Notes: a model not told the origin generated them from the sequence alone. A DNA stretch of 36,525 nt from Chloroflexota bacterium (GCA_005883625.1 VBDU01000090.1:1-36525), one strand, 5' to 3'; positions 15,327 to 24,087 are shown, counted from the first letter of the stretch. Made by a program: numbers and translations.

Positions 15327-16525
15327 ACCGGCCGGTCTTCTTCCAGTACGTCGTCGCGTGCGCGGTGACGACCGCGGAGGGCACGCTCGGGCTGCTCTAC
15401 GCGCCATACCTCGACCGCTACGGCTACGCGCTGCCGACGATCGGCACGCTCTCGGCGCTCCTCGGCATCTTCCGGCTCGTGTCGCGCGTGCCGAGCGGCG
15501 CCGCCTACCATCCCTCGAACGCGCGGCGGCAGCTCCTGTTCTGGCTGATGGTGTTCACCGCGTCGACGAGCGGCTTCGCCTTCGCGAACGGGAACGTCGT
15601 CGCGGTCGCTCTCCTCACGATCGTCCACGGGTACGCGTTCGGCGCGCTCGGCACCTACAACCTCGCCGTCACCATCGATCTCACCGGTGGCGAGCGCGCG
15701 GGCGCGATCATGGGCTGGTACACGGCCGCGCTCTCGACGGGGTACGCCCTCGGTTCGTTCGTCGGCGGCGCCGCGGCCGACCGGCTCGGCGTCGACGGCG
15801 CCCTCGCCCTCCTAGGCGGCCTCCCGGCCTTGTCGGCGCTGCTCGTCGTGCCGATGCCGGTCATAAGCGCGGCCCCGAACGCGATCGAGCGCGCGCCGGG
15901 CCTGCGCGGCCTCTTCGCCGCGCACGCGCGGATCGACGGGCGCGTCTGGCTCGCGTTCCTCATCGCGCTTTACATCAACATCCTGTCTGACAGCGTCGAC
16001 ACGTTCTTCCCGCTGTTCGGCCTGTCGGTCGGGATCCCGCTCGCCGCGTCCGGCGCGCTGCGCGGCCTGAAATCCGGCGCCGCGACGTTCATCCGCTTCA
16101 TCTCCGGCGCGATCTTCCGCTACGTCGACCATCGCACCGTCAACTTCTGGAGCGTCCTGCTGTTCGGGATCTCGAGCCTCGTGCTCGGGGCCGTCACGTC
16201 GCTCCCGGTCTTCTTCGCGCTCTTCCTCGCCGCCGGCGTCGCGCGGGGACTGCTCCGCGTGACGAGCGCCGCGTCGGTCGCGGAGCTGCGGCGCGAAGGC
16301 ACGGACGTGGGGATCGCGTCCGGCATCTACAACATGGGACTGGACGCGGGTGCCATCGTGGGGCCTGCCATCGGAGGGGTCGTGGGCGACGCCGTCGGCC
16401 TGGGCGCGATGTTTGCGCTCGTTTCTGGTAGCGCCCTGTTGCTCTACTTCGGCGCGGCGCTCGCGACGGCGAAGGGCCGGGAAACGCTGCCGGTCGTGGG
16501 CTCGCCGCCCTCACGCGCCCGGTAA
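15323..16525 (+). CDS. MFS transporter
   Basis: About 400 aa with roughly twelve hydrophobic helices. A central charged loop (about 190-205) separates the two six-helix halves. Segments such as AGAIMGWYTAALSTGYALGS and GIYNMGLDAGAIVGPAIGG (helices 5 and 11) are typical of major-facilitator drug/metabolite carriers. It closes the gntR-UbiD-2 operon and may import the substrate or export a product. The start is unclear. A CTG at 15323 overlaps the aldolase stop as CTGA and gives a normal N-terminus (NRPVFFQYVVA). The nearest canonical in-frame codons are GTGs at 15251/15254, which would add an Arg-rich 24-residue lead that looks unnatural. Confidence 0.85.
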   Translation: MNRPVFFQYVVACAVTTAEGTLGLLYAPYLDRYGYALPTIGTLSALLGIFRLVSRVPSGAAYHPSNARRQLLFWLMVFTASTSGFAFANGNVVAVALLTIVHGYAFGALGTYNLAVTIDLTGGERAGAIMGWYTAALSTGYALGSFVGGAAADRLGVDGALALLGGLPALSALLVVPMPVISAAPNAIERAPGLRGLFAAHARIDGRVWLAFLIALYINILSDSVDTFFPLFGLSVGIPLAASGALRGLKSGAATFIRFISGAIFRYVDHRTVNFWSVLLFGISSLVLGAVTSLPVFFALFLAAGVARGLLRVTSAASVAELRREGTDVGIASGIYNMGLDAGAIVGPAIGGVVGDAVGLGAMFALVSGSALLLYFGAALATAKGRETLPVVGSPPSRAR

Positions 16526-16606
16526 GTGCGCCGGACGGCGTACGCGGGGCACCGCCGTATGGCGCAAAGTGCGTCGAAAGCGCCACTGGCGCGCGCCTCC
16601 CGCACC

Positions 16607-16612
16607 TACACT
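16607..16612 (+). promoter_or_regulatory. Candidate -10 element of the esterase gene
   Basis: TACACT (TAnnnT form) lies 8 bases before the ATG at 16621, and no Shine-Dalgarno is present, so a leaderless start is possible. No convincing -35 was found. The 95-bp gap upstream shows no operator copy. Confidence 0.25.
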
Positions 16613-16620
16613 TTCCGCTG

Positions 16621-17583
16621 ATGGGGAAGGGCCTCGCGGTCTTCGCGCTCGGCGCGATGCTCTTCGCCTCCGCGTGCGCTCCGGTGGATCGGTCTCGCGG
16701 CACCGTGCCGTCCGGATCGGCCGAGGACCTTCGCTTGGCGGACGTTCCGGCCGCCGACGTCGCGCCCGTCGCCGCGCGGCCCGCGCCGACAGGGCTACGC
16801 GTCGAGTCACACTCCTTCTACAGCGATGCGCTCGGCAGGACGATGCCGTACAAGGTGTACCTCCCGCCGCAGTACGCGACCGACACGACGCGCCGGTTCC
16901 CGACCCTCTACCTGCTCCACGGGATGGGCGGCTCCGACGACCAGTGGATCGACGTCGGCGCGCCGGTGTCAGCGGAGAAGATGATCCGCTCGGGCCAGAT
17001 CGCGCCGCTCGTCGTCGTGATGCCCGAAGGCGAGACCGCGTACTGGGTCGACCACGCGAACGGCGGCCCCCGGTGGGGCGCGTACGTCGCGGTCGATCTC
17101 GTGAAGGAGGTCGAGTCGGCCTTCCGCGTCCAGACCGGCCAGACCCATCGCGCCATCGGCGGCCTCTCCATGGGGGCGCACGGCGCGGTCCAGCTCGCGC
17201 TCAACTACCCCGGCGTCTTCGGCGTCGTCGGCGCGCACAGCCTGGTCCTTCGCCGGTTCGACAGCGCGCCCGCGTACTTCGGCGACCAGCAGCAGTGGTC
17301 CCAGCGCGACCCCATGGGTCTCGTGAAGACGAAGCCGCAGGCCGTGCGCGCCGTTGCGCTCTGGATCGACATCGGCAAGGACGACCCGTGGGCACCGCTC
17401 GCGGAACGGTTCGACCGGGAGCTCACCGACCTCCACATCACGCACCAGTGGCACGAGTGGCCCGGCGACCACTCGGGGACCTACTGGAGCGCCCATCTCG
17501 GCGACTACCTTCGCTTCTACGACGCCGCACTCGCCGGCGTCCCGGCGTTCGGCGGGCGCCTGGTGCTCCCGCCGCTGTACTAA
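16621..17583 (+). CDS. Secreted lipoprotein esterase (EsteraseD/Ag85-like)
   Basis: 320 aa. A signal peptide with lipobox FASAC (Cys19) is followed by an alpha/beta-hydrolase of the putative esterase family (EsteraseD, feruloyl-esterase and mycolyltransferase-like). The YLLHGMGGSDDQW oxyanion region, nucleophile Ser183 in GGLSMGAHG, acid Asp254/255 (GKDDPW) and His284 (GDHSGTYW) form a full catalytic triad. It is anchored to the outer face of the membrane and would hydrolyse an ester substrate, possibly of plant or cell-wall origin. A paralogue on the opposite strand (17588-18544) converges with only 4 bp between them. The start lacks a Shine-Dalgarno and may be leaderless. Confidence 0.9.
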   Translation: MGKGLAVFALGAMLFASACAPVDRSRGTVPSGSAEDLRLADVPAADVAPVAARPAPTGLRVESHSFYSDALGRTMPYKVYLPPQYATDTTRRFPTLYLLHGMGGSDDQWIDVGAPVSAEKMIRSGQIAPLVVVMPEGETAYWVDHANGGPRWGAYVAVDLVKEVESAFRVQTGQTHRAIGGLSMGAHGAVQLALNYPGVFGVVGAHSLVLRRFDSAPAYFGDQQQWSQRDPMGLVKTKPQAVRAVALWIDIGKDDPWAPLAERFDRELTDLHITHQWHEWPGDHSGTYWSAHLGDYLRFYDAALAGVPAFGGRLVLPPLY

Positions 17584-17587
17584 CCGC

Positions 17588-18544
17588 TCACTGCTGCCGC
17601 GGGCACGCCGCCGCGGTGCGGCACAGCGTCTTCGCGTAGTAGCCGAGGTAGTCCGGCACGTGCGCGCTCCAGTACTGCGCCGAGTGGTCGCCGGAGTAGA
17701 CGTGCCACTCGTGCGCGATCCCCAGCGACACGAGCTGGTCGTGGATCGCCGTCGCCTGCGCCAGCCACGGATCGGCGTCGCCGGTGTCGATCCACCAGAC
17801 GTAGGCGCGCGCGACGTCGGGCTTGGCCTTGATGAGCGCCAGCGGGTCGCGCGCCGCGAAATCCGCGCCGAAGCCGAGATAGGTCGGCGCGTCCCCCTCG
17901 GGCCGCAGTGACGGGCTCGTCGCGGCGATGACACCCCAGATCCCGGGGAAGTTCAGCGAGAGCTGCATCGCGGCGTGGCCGCCCATCGAGAGGCCGCCGA
18001 TCGCGCGGGCTTCAGGCCTCGCGATCGTCCGGTAGCGCGCGTCGATCGTCGGCACGACCTCTCTCGCGGCGTAGGTGCCCCACTTCTCGCCGTTCGCGCC
18101 CGTCCGTTTGTCGATCACGTGGTCGACCCAGTACTCCTGGTCGCCCTCCGGCAGCACGATGAGGAAGGGCGGGATCGCGCCGAACTCCATGAGGCGGTCG
18201 GCCTGCTCGAAGATGCCGTAGTCGACCCACTCCGTGACGAACCCGCTGCCGCCGTGGAGCGCATACGCGGTGGGATAGCGCGCGCGAGGGTTCGCGTCGT
18301 ACCCCGGCGGGAGGTACACCAGGTACTTGAGGGTGCGGTCGAGCGCCGAGCTGTGGAAGCTGCCCTGCTCCGTGCGGCCTTTGCCGAGGTCGCGCGGGCC
18401 CGCGGGCGCCGACGGACCCGCGCTTGACGAGGCCTCCGCCGTCGCCGCGAGGGACGCCGAGGCGGGGGGATCCCCGCGCACGAGATCGCGCGTGCACGCG
18501 GTCGCCGCGAGGAGCAGCACGAGGGCGGTCGCGAGACGGCTCAC
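17588..18544 (-). CDS. Secreted lipoprotein esterase, paralogue of 16621-17583
   Basis: 318 aa. Lipobox AATAC (Cys17) and a Ser/Ala/Pro-rich linker (about 25-50) are followed by the same alpha/beta-hydrolase fold: AYALHGGSG, nucleophile GGLSMGGHA, acid in DTGDADPW and His in GDHSAQYWS. It shares the EYWVDH motif with its neighbour (AYWVDH there). The GTG start overlaps the stop of the OpgC-like gene as GTGA, so the two are co-transcribed. Convergent paralogues suggest an inverted duplication. The pairing with a membrane acyltransferase-like protein hints at cell-envelope ester chemistry. Substrate unknown. Confidence 0.9.
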   Translation of the reverse strand: MSRLATALVLLLAATACTRDLVRGDPPASASLAATAEASSSAGPSAPAGPRDLGKGRTEQGSFHSSALDRTLKYLVYLPPGYDANPRARYPTAYALHGGSGFVTEWVDYGIFEQADRLMEFGAIPPFLIVLPEGDQEYWVDHVIDKRTGANGEKWGTYAAREVVPTIDARYRTIARPEARAIGGLSMGGHAAMQLSLNFPGIWGVIAATSPSLRPEGDAPTYLGFGADFAARDPLALIKAKPDVARAYVWWIDTGDADPWLAQATAIHDQLVSLGIAHEWHVYSGDHSAQYWSAHVPDYLGYYAKTLCRTAAACPRQQ

Positions 18545-19725
18545 CCCGCGGTGGCGGGGATCGGGCCTTCGCGCCGCGCCGTGAGCTGGTGCCACCTGTG
18601 GATCACGATGGGCTGCACGAGGCACGCGCCCCACACGAACATGACCGCGCTCGCCTGGAACAGCGCGTTCTCGCGGTCGAGCCGTACCGGCGCCATGAGC
18701 TCCGATGACCAGAACGCTACGGCGAAGAGCTGCACGGCGTAGGCGAACAGGGCGTGTTTGCCCATGGGCAGGAGCAGCCAGCCCACGACGCGGCGGACCG
18801 GTCCCCAGGCCAGCGTGACCGCCGCGTACGCGAACGACGCCGCCGCGAACAGGGCGATGACGCGTCCGATGCGGGCGTCGTTCTTGTCGAAGAGGAGCTC
18901 GTGCACGTCGACGTCGCCGGTGCCCGACGCAAGCAGGTGGATGGTCGCGAAACGGATGACGTAGAGCGCGATCACCATCGCGAGGCCGAAGGCGACGAGC
19001 GGCCGCGGCCGCAGCAGCTTCGCGAGCCGCTCGCGGTGGAAGCCGATGACCAGACCCATGAAGAACATGAGCTGCCAGGCCGAGAAGGGGAAGCCGCCGT
19101 CGACGATCTCCCAGGCGCGCGGCACGCGCTCGGGCCACAGCTGCTCGACCGCCCAGGCGGTGATGGATGCGGCGATGACCAGGCCGGTGTACCCGCGCGC
19201 GATGAGCCAGAGCGCCGGCCCCGCCATGAGGACGAGGAGCGTGTAGAGGACGAGGATGTCCGTAAGCGAGTACGTCCGGTGGAACGTCAGGACGGAGACG
19301 GCGAAGTCGAGCCGGCCGTGCGCCGGGGTCTGCTGCTCGACGTACGGCGCGCCGAGCGCGGTGGACACCGCGGCGAAGGCGATCGTGAGCGCGACGGTCA
19401 GCGTGTAGAGGAGCCAGGCGCGCCCGAAGACCTTCTCGAACATCGCGCGGACGCCCTTCACGTTGATCGTCCGGTTGTGGACCATGCCCATCGTGAAACC
19501 CGAGAGGAGGACGAAGCCCTCGGCCGCCGACACGATCCAGCGGTTCCCGCCGGTGAAGACGTAGAGCCACGACTGCTCGCCGCCGACGTGGTCGATGATC
19601 ATGACGACGACGCAGAACCCGCGGAGCAGGTCCACCCGCAGGTCGCGGGACCCGCGGCCTTCTCCGGTCGCCTCGTAGCGCCAGGCAAGCAGCCGTGTCC
19701 GGAGCGCTTGGAGCATCCGTTGCAT
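18541..19725 (-). CDS. OpgC-like integral membrane protein
   Basis: 394 aa with about ten hydrophobic helices. RDLRVDLLRGFCVVVMIIDH after a short cytoplasmic N-terminus is the signature of the OpgC/acyltransferase-3-related family, whose type member succinylates periplasmic glucans. Helices are followed by charged loops such as FDKNDARIGR. ATG codons at 19725 and 19716 are both possible; the second is nine bases after GAGAGG. The downstream esterase overlaps by 4 bases. OpgC proteins transfer acyl groups across the membrane and the neighbour hydrolyses esters, so they may act on the same envelope polymer. That is inference. Confidence 0.85.
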   Translation of the reverse strand: MQRMLQALRTRLLAWRYEATGEGRGSRDLRVDLLRGFCVVVMIIDHVGGEQSWLYVFTGGNRWIVSAAEGFVLLSGFTMGMVHNRTINVKGVRAMFEKVFGRAWLLYTLTVALTIAFAAVSTALGAPYVEQQTPAHGRLDFAVSVLTFHRTYSLTDILVLYTLLVLMAGPALWLIARGYTGLVIAASITAWAVEQLWPERVPRAWEIVDGGFPFSAWQLMFFMGLVIGFHRERLAKLLRPRPLVAFGLAMVIALYVIRFATIHLLASGTGDVDVHELLFDKNDARIGRVIALFAAASFAYAAVTLAWGPVRRVVGWLLLPMGKHALFAYAVQLFAVAFWSSELMAPVRLDRENALFQASAVMFVWGACLVQPIVIHRWHQLTARREGPIPATAG

Positions 19726-19747
19726 CCTCTCACGGCTCTTTGAGAGG
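19726..19747. repeat. Inverted repeat between divergent genes
   Basis: CCTCTCA and TGAGAGG arms separated by 8 bases, between the divergent OpgC-like gene and the NAD(P)-dependent dehydrogenase gene. It overlaps the likely ribosome-binding region of the first, so it may be an operator or simply a ribosome site by chance. Confidence 0.3.
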
Positions 19748-19772
19748 CTGGTGAGAAAGATGTGACAAGACG

Positions 19773-19788
19773 GGCGGATACTTCCGCC
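19773..19788 (+). repeat. Small hairpin abutting a start codon
   Basis: GGCGGA-TACT-TCCGCC, six perfect pairs with a four-base loop, ends immediately before the GTG at 19789. In the mRNA it would fold over the initiation region, so it could damp translation. It may also be chance in so GC-rich a sequence. Confidence 0.3.
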
Positions 19789-20664
19789 GTGAACGTCGGC
19801 CTACTCGGGATCGGCGAGATGGGCCAGGCCGTCGGCAAGACCCTACGGACGAACGGGGTCACGGTCCGGACGTGCCTCGACGGACGGAGCGCCCGCACGC
19901 GCGGCCTCGCGGCGGCCGCCGGCATCGAGGACGTGCGGTCTCTCGCCGACCTCCTCATGGCGAGCGAGGTCTTCCTTTCCGTCGTCCCGCCCGCGCAGGC
20001 GAAGACCCTCGCCGAAGAGGTCGCCCCCGCGATGCGCGCGACGGGCGCGCGACCGCTCTACGTCGACTGCAACGCGGTCGCGCCGACGACGGTCCGCGAA
20101 ATCGCGGAGATCGTCGGCGGTGGCGTCGTCGACGTCGGCATCATCGGTGCGCCCCCGCGGCCCGGGAGCCGGACGCGTTTCTACGCTTCGGGTCCCGACG
20201 CGGAGCGCCTCGCGCTTCCCGGGCTCGACGTCCGCGTGCTCGACGGGCAGATCGGCACCGCCTCCGCCTTGAAGATGTGCTACGCGGCGCTCACGAAGGG
20301 CTCGACGGCGCTGGCCATGGAGCTGCTCGTCGCGGCGAAGACGCTGGGCATCTTCGAGGTCCTCGAGCGCGAGATCGCGGACAGCCAGCCCGAGCAGCGC
20401 GCCGTCATGGAGCGCGCCCTGCCCCGCGCCCCGACCGTGGCGTACCGCTGGATCGGCGAGATGGAGGAGATCGCGAAGACGTTCGCGGACCTCGGCCTCA
20501 CTCCGCGGCTCCTCGAAGGCGCGGCGGACATGTACCGCTTCGCGGCCTCGTCGCCGCTCGCGGACGAGCGTCCCGAGCGCCGCGACCTGAGCCGGACGAT
20601 GACGGACACGATCGACGAGCTCGCGGAGCACCTCGCGAGCCCACCTCTCGACCCGCGCGACTAG
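19789..20664 (+). CDS. NAD(P)-dependent 6-phosphogluconate-dehydrogenase-like oxidoreductase (DUF1932)
   Basis: About 291 aa. The Rossmann fold starts at once (NVGLLGIGEMGQAVGK, GxGxxG), with the substrate-binding region VDCNAVAPTTV (about 90-105), GIIGAPPRPG and a helical C-terminal domain. The last includes LKMCYAALTKGSTAL with the catalytic Lys expected for beta-hydroxyacid dehydrogenases, here in the DUF1932 variant. It probably oxidises a hydroxy acid with NAD(P)+. I chose the GTG at 19789 because the Rossmann strand begins there; a GTG at 19762 would add nine residues. The DUF1684 gene follows after 1 bp. Confidence 0.87.
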   Translation: MNVGLLGIGEMGQAVGKTLRTNGVTVRTCLDGRSARTRGLAAAAGIEDVRSLADLLMASEVFLSVVPPAQAKTLAEEVAPAMRATGARPLYVDCNAVAPTTVREIAEIVGGGVVDVGIIGAPPRPGSRTRFYASGPDAERLALPGLDVRVLDGQIGTASALKMCYAALTKGSTALAMELLVAAKTLGIFEVLEREIADSQPEQRAVMERALPRAPTVAYRWIGEMEEIAKTFADLGLTPRLLEGAADMYRFAASSPLADERPERRDLSRTMTDTIDELAEHLASPPLDPRD

Positions 20665-20665
20665 C

Positions 20666-21427
20666 GTGCGCGATCCGTACGCGGCGGACGTCGAGTCGCG
20701 CCGCGCCGAGCACGATCGCTGGCTCCGTGGTCCCGCCGGCTACCTCGCGGCGGTCGAGCGGATCGAGCTCCCGATCGGCGCGACGCGCGAGGTGCATGGC
20801 CTTGTCATCGAAGCGCTCCCGGACGGCTTCCGCGTGGACGGTGAACGCACGGGTCCGCGGACCGTCGAGACCGGAGGACGGTATCGCCTTCGGCTGTCGC
20901 ACCAGAACTTTCCCGCGATCGTGATCCTCGACGCCGAGAGCCCGCGCCTGCGCGAGCCGGTCGTGCCGCGCTGGTTCCCGGTCGATCGCGCCTATCGCTT
21001 CGTCCTCCCGCTCGAGCCCGACGGCGCGCGCGCCGACATCCGCACGACCCGCGACCAGGATCGTCCCGCTGAGCGTGCTGGCTGGTTCACCGTGCCGCTC
21101 GACGGTCGGGGTTACCGGTTGTCCGCGACGCGCTTCCTCGAGCCGGGCGCCGGCGAGATCGAGGTCTACTTCAGCGACGCGACCAGCGGGCGCGAGTCCT
21201 ATCGCATGCGCTACGTCCCGGCGGAGCGCGAGGGCGACCGCTGGCTCCTCGACTTCAACCGCACCTACAACCCCGCCTGCGCGTGGTCGCCCTTCTACAA
21301 CTGCCCGCTTCCACCGGCGGAGAACCGTCTGCCCGTCGCGCTCCGCGTGGGCGAGATGTCCCCTGGCACGTCGTCTGCGGCCGAGACCACGGGAGGTAGG
21401 CCATGGAGACAGGAAGCGAAGAGCTGA
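20666..21427 (+). CDS. DUF1684 family protein
   Basis: 253 aa. The C-terminal signature LDFNRTYNPACAWSPFYNC followed by PLPPAENRLPV is diagnostic of DUF1684, a widespread bacterial family without known function. A Cys pair is visible (ACAW and YNCPL). The central part is predicted beta-rich, and no signal peptide is seen. The GTG start lies one base after the dehydrogenase stop, so the two are coupled. The 3' end runs 25 bp into the next gene and includes its ribosome site, coding a non-conserved tail (about 20 residues after RVGEM). Confidence 0.85.
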   Translation: MRDPYAADVESRRAEHDRWLRGPAGYLAAVERIELPIGATREVHGLVIEALPDGFRVDGERTGPRTVETGGRYRLRLSHQNFPAIVILDAESPRLREPVVPRWFPVDRAYRFVLPLEPDGARADIRTTRDQDRPAERAGWFTVPLDGRGYRLSATRFLEPGAGEIEVYFSDATSGRESYRMRYVPAEREGDRWLLDFNRTYNPACAWSPFYNCPLPPAENRLPVALRVGEMSPGTSSAAETTGGRPWRQEAKS

Positions 21428-21720
21428 ACGTTCCCAGCGAGCACGTGGCGGTCGTCGCGCGCTTTGGGGATCGGGACGCGGCGGAGCGGGCGACCGACGC
21501 GCTGAAATCCGCCGGTTTCGCGGACGACGACGTGAGCATCGTCGCCCGCGGCGCAACCACGGACGAGTCGGGCCGCTTCGTTCCAGGCGGCCTCATGGTC
21601 ACCGTCCTCGCGAGCGGGCGCGAAGAGGCGGCCAAGCGTGTGTTGCACGCGCACGAGGCCCAGGACGTGTCGACCAATCGGGTGGGCGCTACCGGCACCG
21701 TGGGGCAGCGGACCGTCTAG
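21403..21720 (+). CDS. Small general-stress-protein-like polypeptide
   Basis: 105 aa. The segment VVARFGDRDAAERATDALKSAGF followed by DDDVSIVARG matches the ferredoxin-like alpha/beta fold of the YflT/general stress protein 17M type, which carries a flank for a Gly-rich or hydrophobic loop. A later half reads GGLMVTVLASGREEAAKRVL. It has an excellent Shine-Dalgarno (GGAGGT, spacing 6). Its stop codon overlaps the stop of the convergent hydrolase in the tetranucleotide CTAG. Function unknown; a stress role is known only for the family in general. Confidence 0.75.
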   Translation: METGSEELNVPSEHVAVVARFGDRDAAERATDALKSAGFADDDVSIVARGATTDESGRFVPGGLMVTVLASGREEAAKRVLHAHEAQDVSTNRVGATGTVGQRTV

Positions 21721-22607
21721 TCCGCCGGGGCGGCCTCTTTCGCAAGGATCGGCGACACGAGCGAGTGGATCCACTCGCGGATGAGACCCGCCGCCTCCTC
21801 CTCGTGCCCCACGTACATGTGGTCCGCACCCGCGATCAGCGTCGCGCTGAACGGCGCCGATACCAGCGGGCGCATGCGGTCAAGCTCGGCCTGGCCGCCG
21901 ACGTCGGGCTCGTTCGTCCCGTAGAAGGCGAGCACCGGGCAGGCGATCGCGCGAAGGCGCGGCGACGTCGCGCTCCAGGGGTTCGCGCGCCCCGTCGTGT
22001 AGTCGAGGACCGTCGCGGCGCTCATCTTTCCGAAGGTGAGCGGGAAGTCGCCGAGATCGACGAGCTCCTGAGGCCTGCCGGCGTCGACCGCCTGCCGCGC
22101 GCGGGCCACGACGGCGGGATCCACCGGACGCTCGCCCGAGACGAGGTGGAACGCGGGAGAGGCGAGGACGAGCCCGGCGAGACGGTCATCGTGCCGCTCG
22201 CTCGCGTAGAGCACGACCTTCGCCCCACCCAGGCTGTGGCCGAGCAGGACGATGCGCTTCGCGCCGCCGGCCGCGGCGACGTCGAGCCAGGCGGCGAGGT
22301 CGATCTTCGCTTCCTCGACCCGCTCGAACCAGGAGCCTTTCAGGACCCGCGTGCCGGCGCGCGTCAGGAAGACGGTCGCGAGGCCGGTGCCCCGATTGTT
22401 GCCGGCGAAGACCGTGAGCCCGCTGGCGGCAAGCGCGCGACCGATCCGCACGTGCGTCGGCCGAAGGACGCTGCTCGTGGCACCGTGCGTGTACACGACC
22501 GCGAGGTCCGCCGACGCCGGACCGTAACGCACCCCGTCGAGACGCAGTCCGTCCTCGGTCCAGGCCTCGACCAGCTCTTCCACGGCGGGAACGCTACCGC
22601 CCGTCAC
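21717..22607 (-). CDS. Alpha/beta hydrolase
   Basis: 296 aa. VVYTHGATS marks the oxyanion strand, Ser125 in LLGHSLGGAK is the nucleophile, AFYGTNEPDVGG carries the acid region and IAGADHMYVGH the catalytic His. It is a soluble serine-aminopeptidase/dienelactone-hydrolase-like enzyme without a signal peptide. The GTG start at 22607 overlaps the UbiD-3 stop as GTGA, so it is translated with that decarboxylase under operator copy 4. It could hydrolyse an ester, lactone or thioester before or after decarboxylation. The chemistry is inferred only from the neighbour. Confidence 0.88.
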   Translation of the reverse strand: MTGGSVPAVEELVEAWTEDGLRLDGVRYGPASADLAVVYTHGATSSVLRPTHVRIGRALAASGLTVFAGNNRGTGLATVFLTRAGTRVLKGSWFERVEEAKIDLAAWLDVAAAGGAKRIVLLGHSLGGAKVVLYASERHDDRLAGLVLASPAFHLVSGERPVDPAVVARARQAVDAGRPQELVDLGDFPLTFGKMSAATVLDYTTGRANPWSATSPRLRAIACPVLAFYGTNEPDVGGQAELDRMRPLVSAPFSATLIAGADHMYVGHEEEAAGLIREWIHSLVSPILAKEAAPAD

Positions 22608-24073
22608 TCGGCGGGGGCCGCGGCCTCCTCGCGCATCGCGTCGCTCACGGCCTGCTGGAGGATCCAGCCCCATTTCTTGCGCGTCTCCTGACGCGTCTTC
22701 GCGTCGGGCCCGATCGCGATCGGGAACTTGTCGCGCCACTCCCAGGGCTTCGTCGCGTCGATGAGCAGCCGCGAGTTGAAGCCCTTCTGGTCGGGGTGGA
22801 TCGCCGGGTCGAGCGGGCCCGACCACGCTCGATGGATGATGTCGAGCGAGCGCTCGGGGTCCGCCCGCGTGAGAAGCGCCCACATGACGTCGTTGAGGTC
22901 GGTCACGTCCACGTCGTCGTCCACCACGACCACGATGCGGCCGAGGTACGCGCCCACGCGACACATCGCGGCCACGTGCGCGGCCTGACGCGCGTGCCCC
23001 GCGTAGCGCTGCTGGATCGAGACCGCAAGGAAGAGGCGGCAGCCCCCGACGCCGAAGCAGTGGGCGTCGACGATGCCCGGGATGCCGGCCGACTGGAGCT
23101 CGCGGAGGAGGAGCGCGCTTCTCAAGTATTCGCGGTAGCGGTGCGGCTCGTATGGCGGCTTGTTCGGCGGGACGCCGAGGATGATCGGATCGTTGCGGTG
23201 GTATAGCGCCTGGACCTCGAGGAGCGGCTCCTCGCGTTCGCCCGAGGCGTAGTAGCCGGTCCACTCGCCGAATGGCCCCTCCGGCGCCTTCTTGTCGTGA
23301 TGGAGGAAGCCCTCGATCACGATCTCGGCGTTCGCCGGGATCGGCAGGCCGGTGATCGGCGCCTTGACGACCTCGTACGGCTGGCCGCGGATCGCGCCAG
23401 CGAAGTCGTACTCCGACACGCCGTAGGGGATCTCGAGGCTCGACGCGATGAAGAGGAGCGGCTCGCCCCCGATGACGAGCGCGATCGGGCACGGCTGCTT
23501 GCGCTTGAAGTACTCGTCGCGGAACTGGCGCCCGTGCTTCCCTGGCGAGATGTAGACCGACACGTGACCTCGGTCCTGCACCTGGACGCGATAGGTCCCG
23601 ACGTTGATCCAGTCGCTGTCAGGATCCTTGAGGACGTCGCAGACGCCGGTGCCGAGGTACCTGCCGCCGTCGAGCGGATGCCACTGCGGGGCGGGGAATT
23701 TGAGCACGTCGATGTCCTCGCCGCGCAGCACGTTCTCGAAGACGGGGCCGTCCTTCACGAACCGCGGGGGCACGCGCCTGTCCGACTCCGTGAGACGGAG
23801 GAACTCGTCCATGAGCGGCCGCCGCTCGATGTCGATGGGGAGCCCGAGCGTGAGCGCCAGGCGTCGGCGCGTCGCGTTCGCGTTCACGAGGATGCGGTAG
23901 CCCGCGGGATAGCCCGGGATGTCGTCGAAGAGGACCGCGGGCGAGTCGTCGGTGTGGTGGAGCATCTCCGTGACGCGGCCGATGTCCTCCTGCCAGGACG
24001 CGCCCCGGACGTCGCGCACCTCTCCGAGCGTCCGCGCCTGCGCGATCCAGTCGCGGAGGTCCTCGTACCGCAT
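22604..24073 (-). CDS. UbiD-family prenyl-FMN decarboxylase (UbiD-3)
   Basis: 489 aa. Asn157, Arg162 (NVGTYR), His180 (SPGKH), Glu221 (GVSEYDFAG) and Glu265/Glu270 (EGPFGEWTGYY) supply a complete metal site and E-R-E triad. It is a close paralogue of UbiD-1, sharing DGPVFENVLRG, GGRYLGTG, YISPGKHGRQ and RYAGHARQ. I chose the ATG at 24073, five bases after GGGAGG; the GTG at 24076 is too close to that site. Operator copy 4 lies 15 bp upstream, and a divergent NMT1-type binding protein shares it. Each ordinary UbiD is thus tied to its own binding protein, suggesting related but different acids as substrates. Confidence 0.93.
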   Translation of the reverse strand: MRYEDLRDWIAQARTLGEVRDVRGASWQEDIGRVTEMLHHTDDSPAVLFDDIPGYPAGYRILVNANATRRRLALTLGLPIDIERRPLMDEFLRLTESDRRVPPRFVKDGPVFENVLRGEDIDVLKFPAPQWHPLDGGRYLGTGVCDVLKDPDSDWINVGTYRVQVQDRGHVSVYISPGKHGRQFRDEYFKRKQPCPIALVIGGEPLLFIASSLEIPYGVSEYDFAGAIRGQPYEVVKAPITGLPIPANAEIVIEGFLHHDKKAPEGPFGEWTGYYASGEREEPLLEVQALYHRNDPIILGVPPNKPPYEPHRYREYLRSALLLRELQSAGIPGIVDAHCFGVGGCRLFLAVSIQQRYAGHARQAAHVAAMCRVGAYLGRIVVVVDDDVDVTDLNDVMWALLTRADPERSLDIIHRAWSGPLDPAIHPDQKGFNSRLLIDATKPWEWRDKFPIAIGPDAKTRQETRKKWGWILQQAVSDAMREEAAAPAE

Positions 24074-24087
24074 CACGGCCTCCCTAG

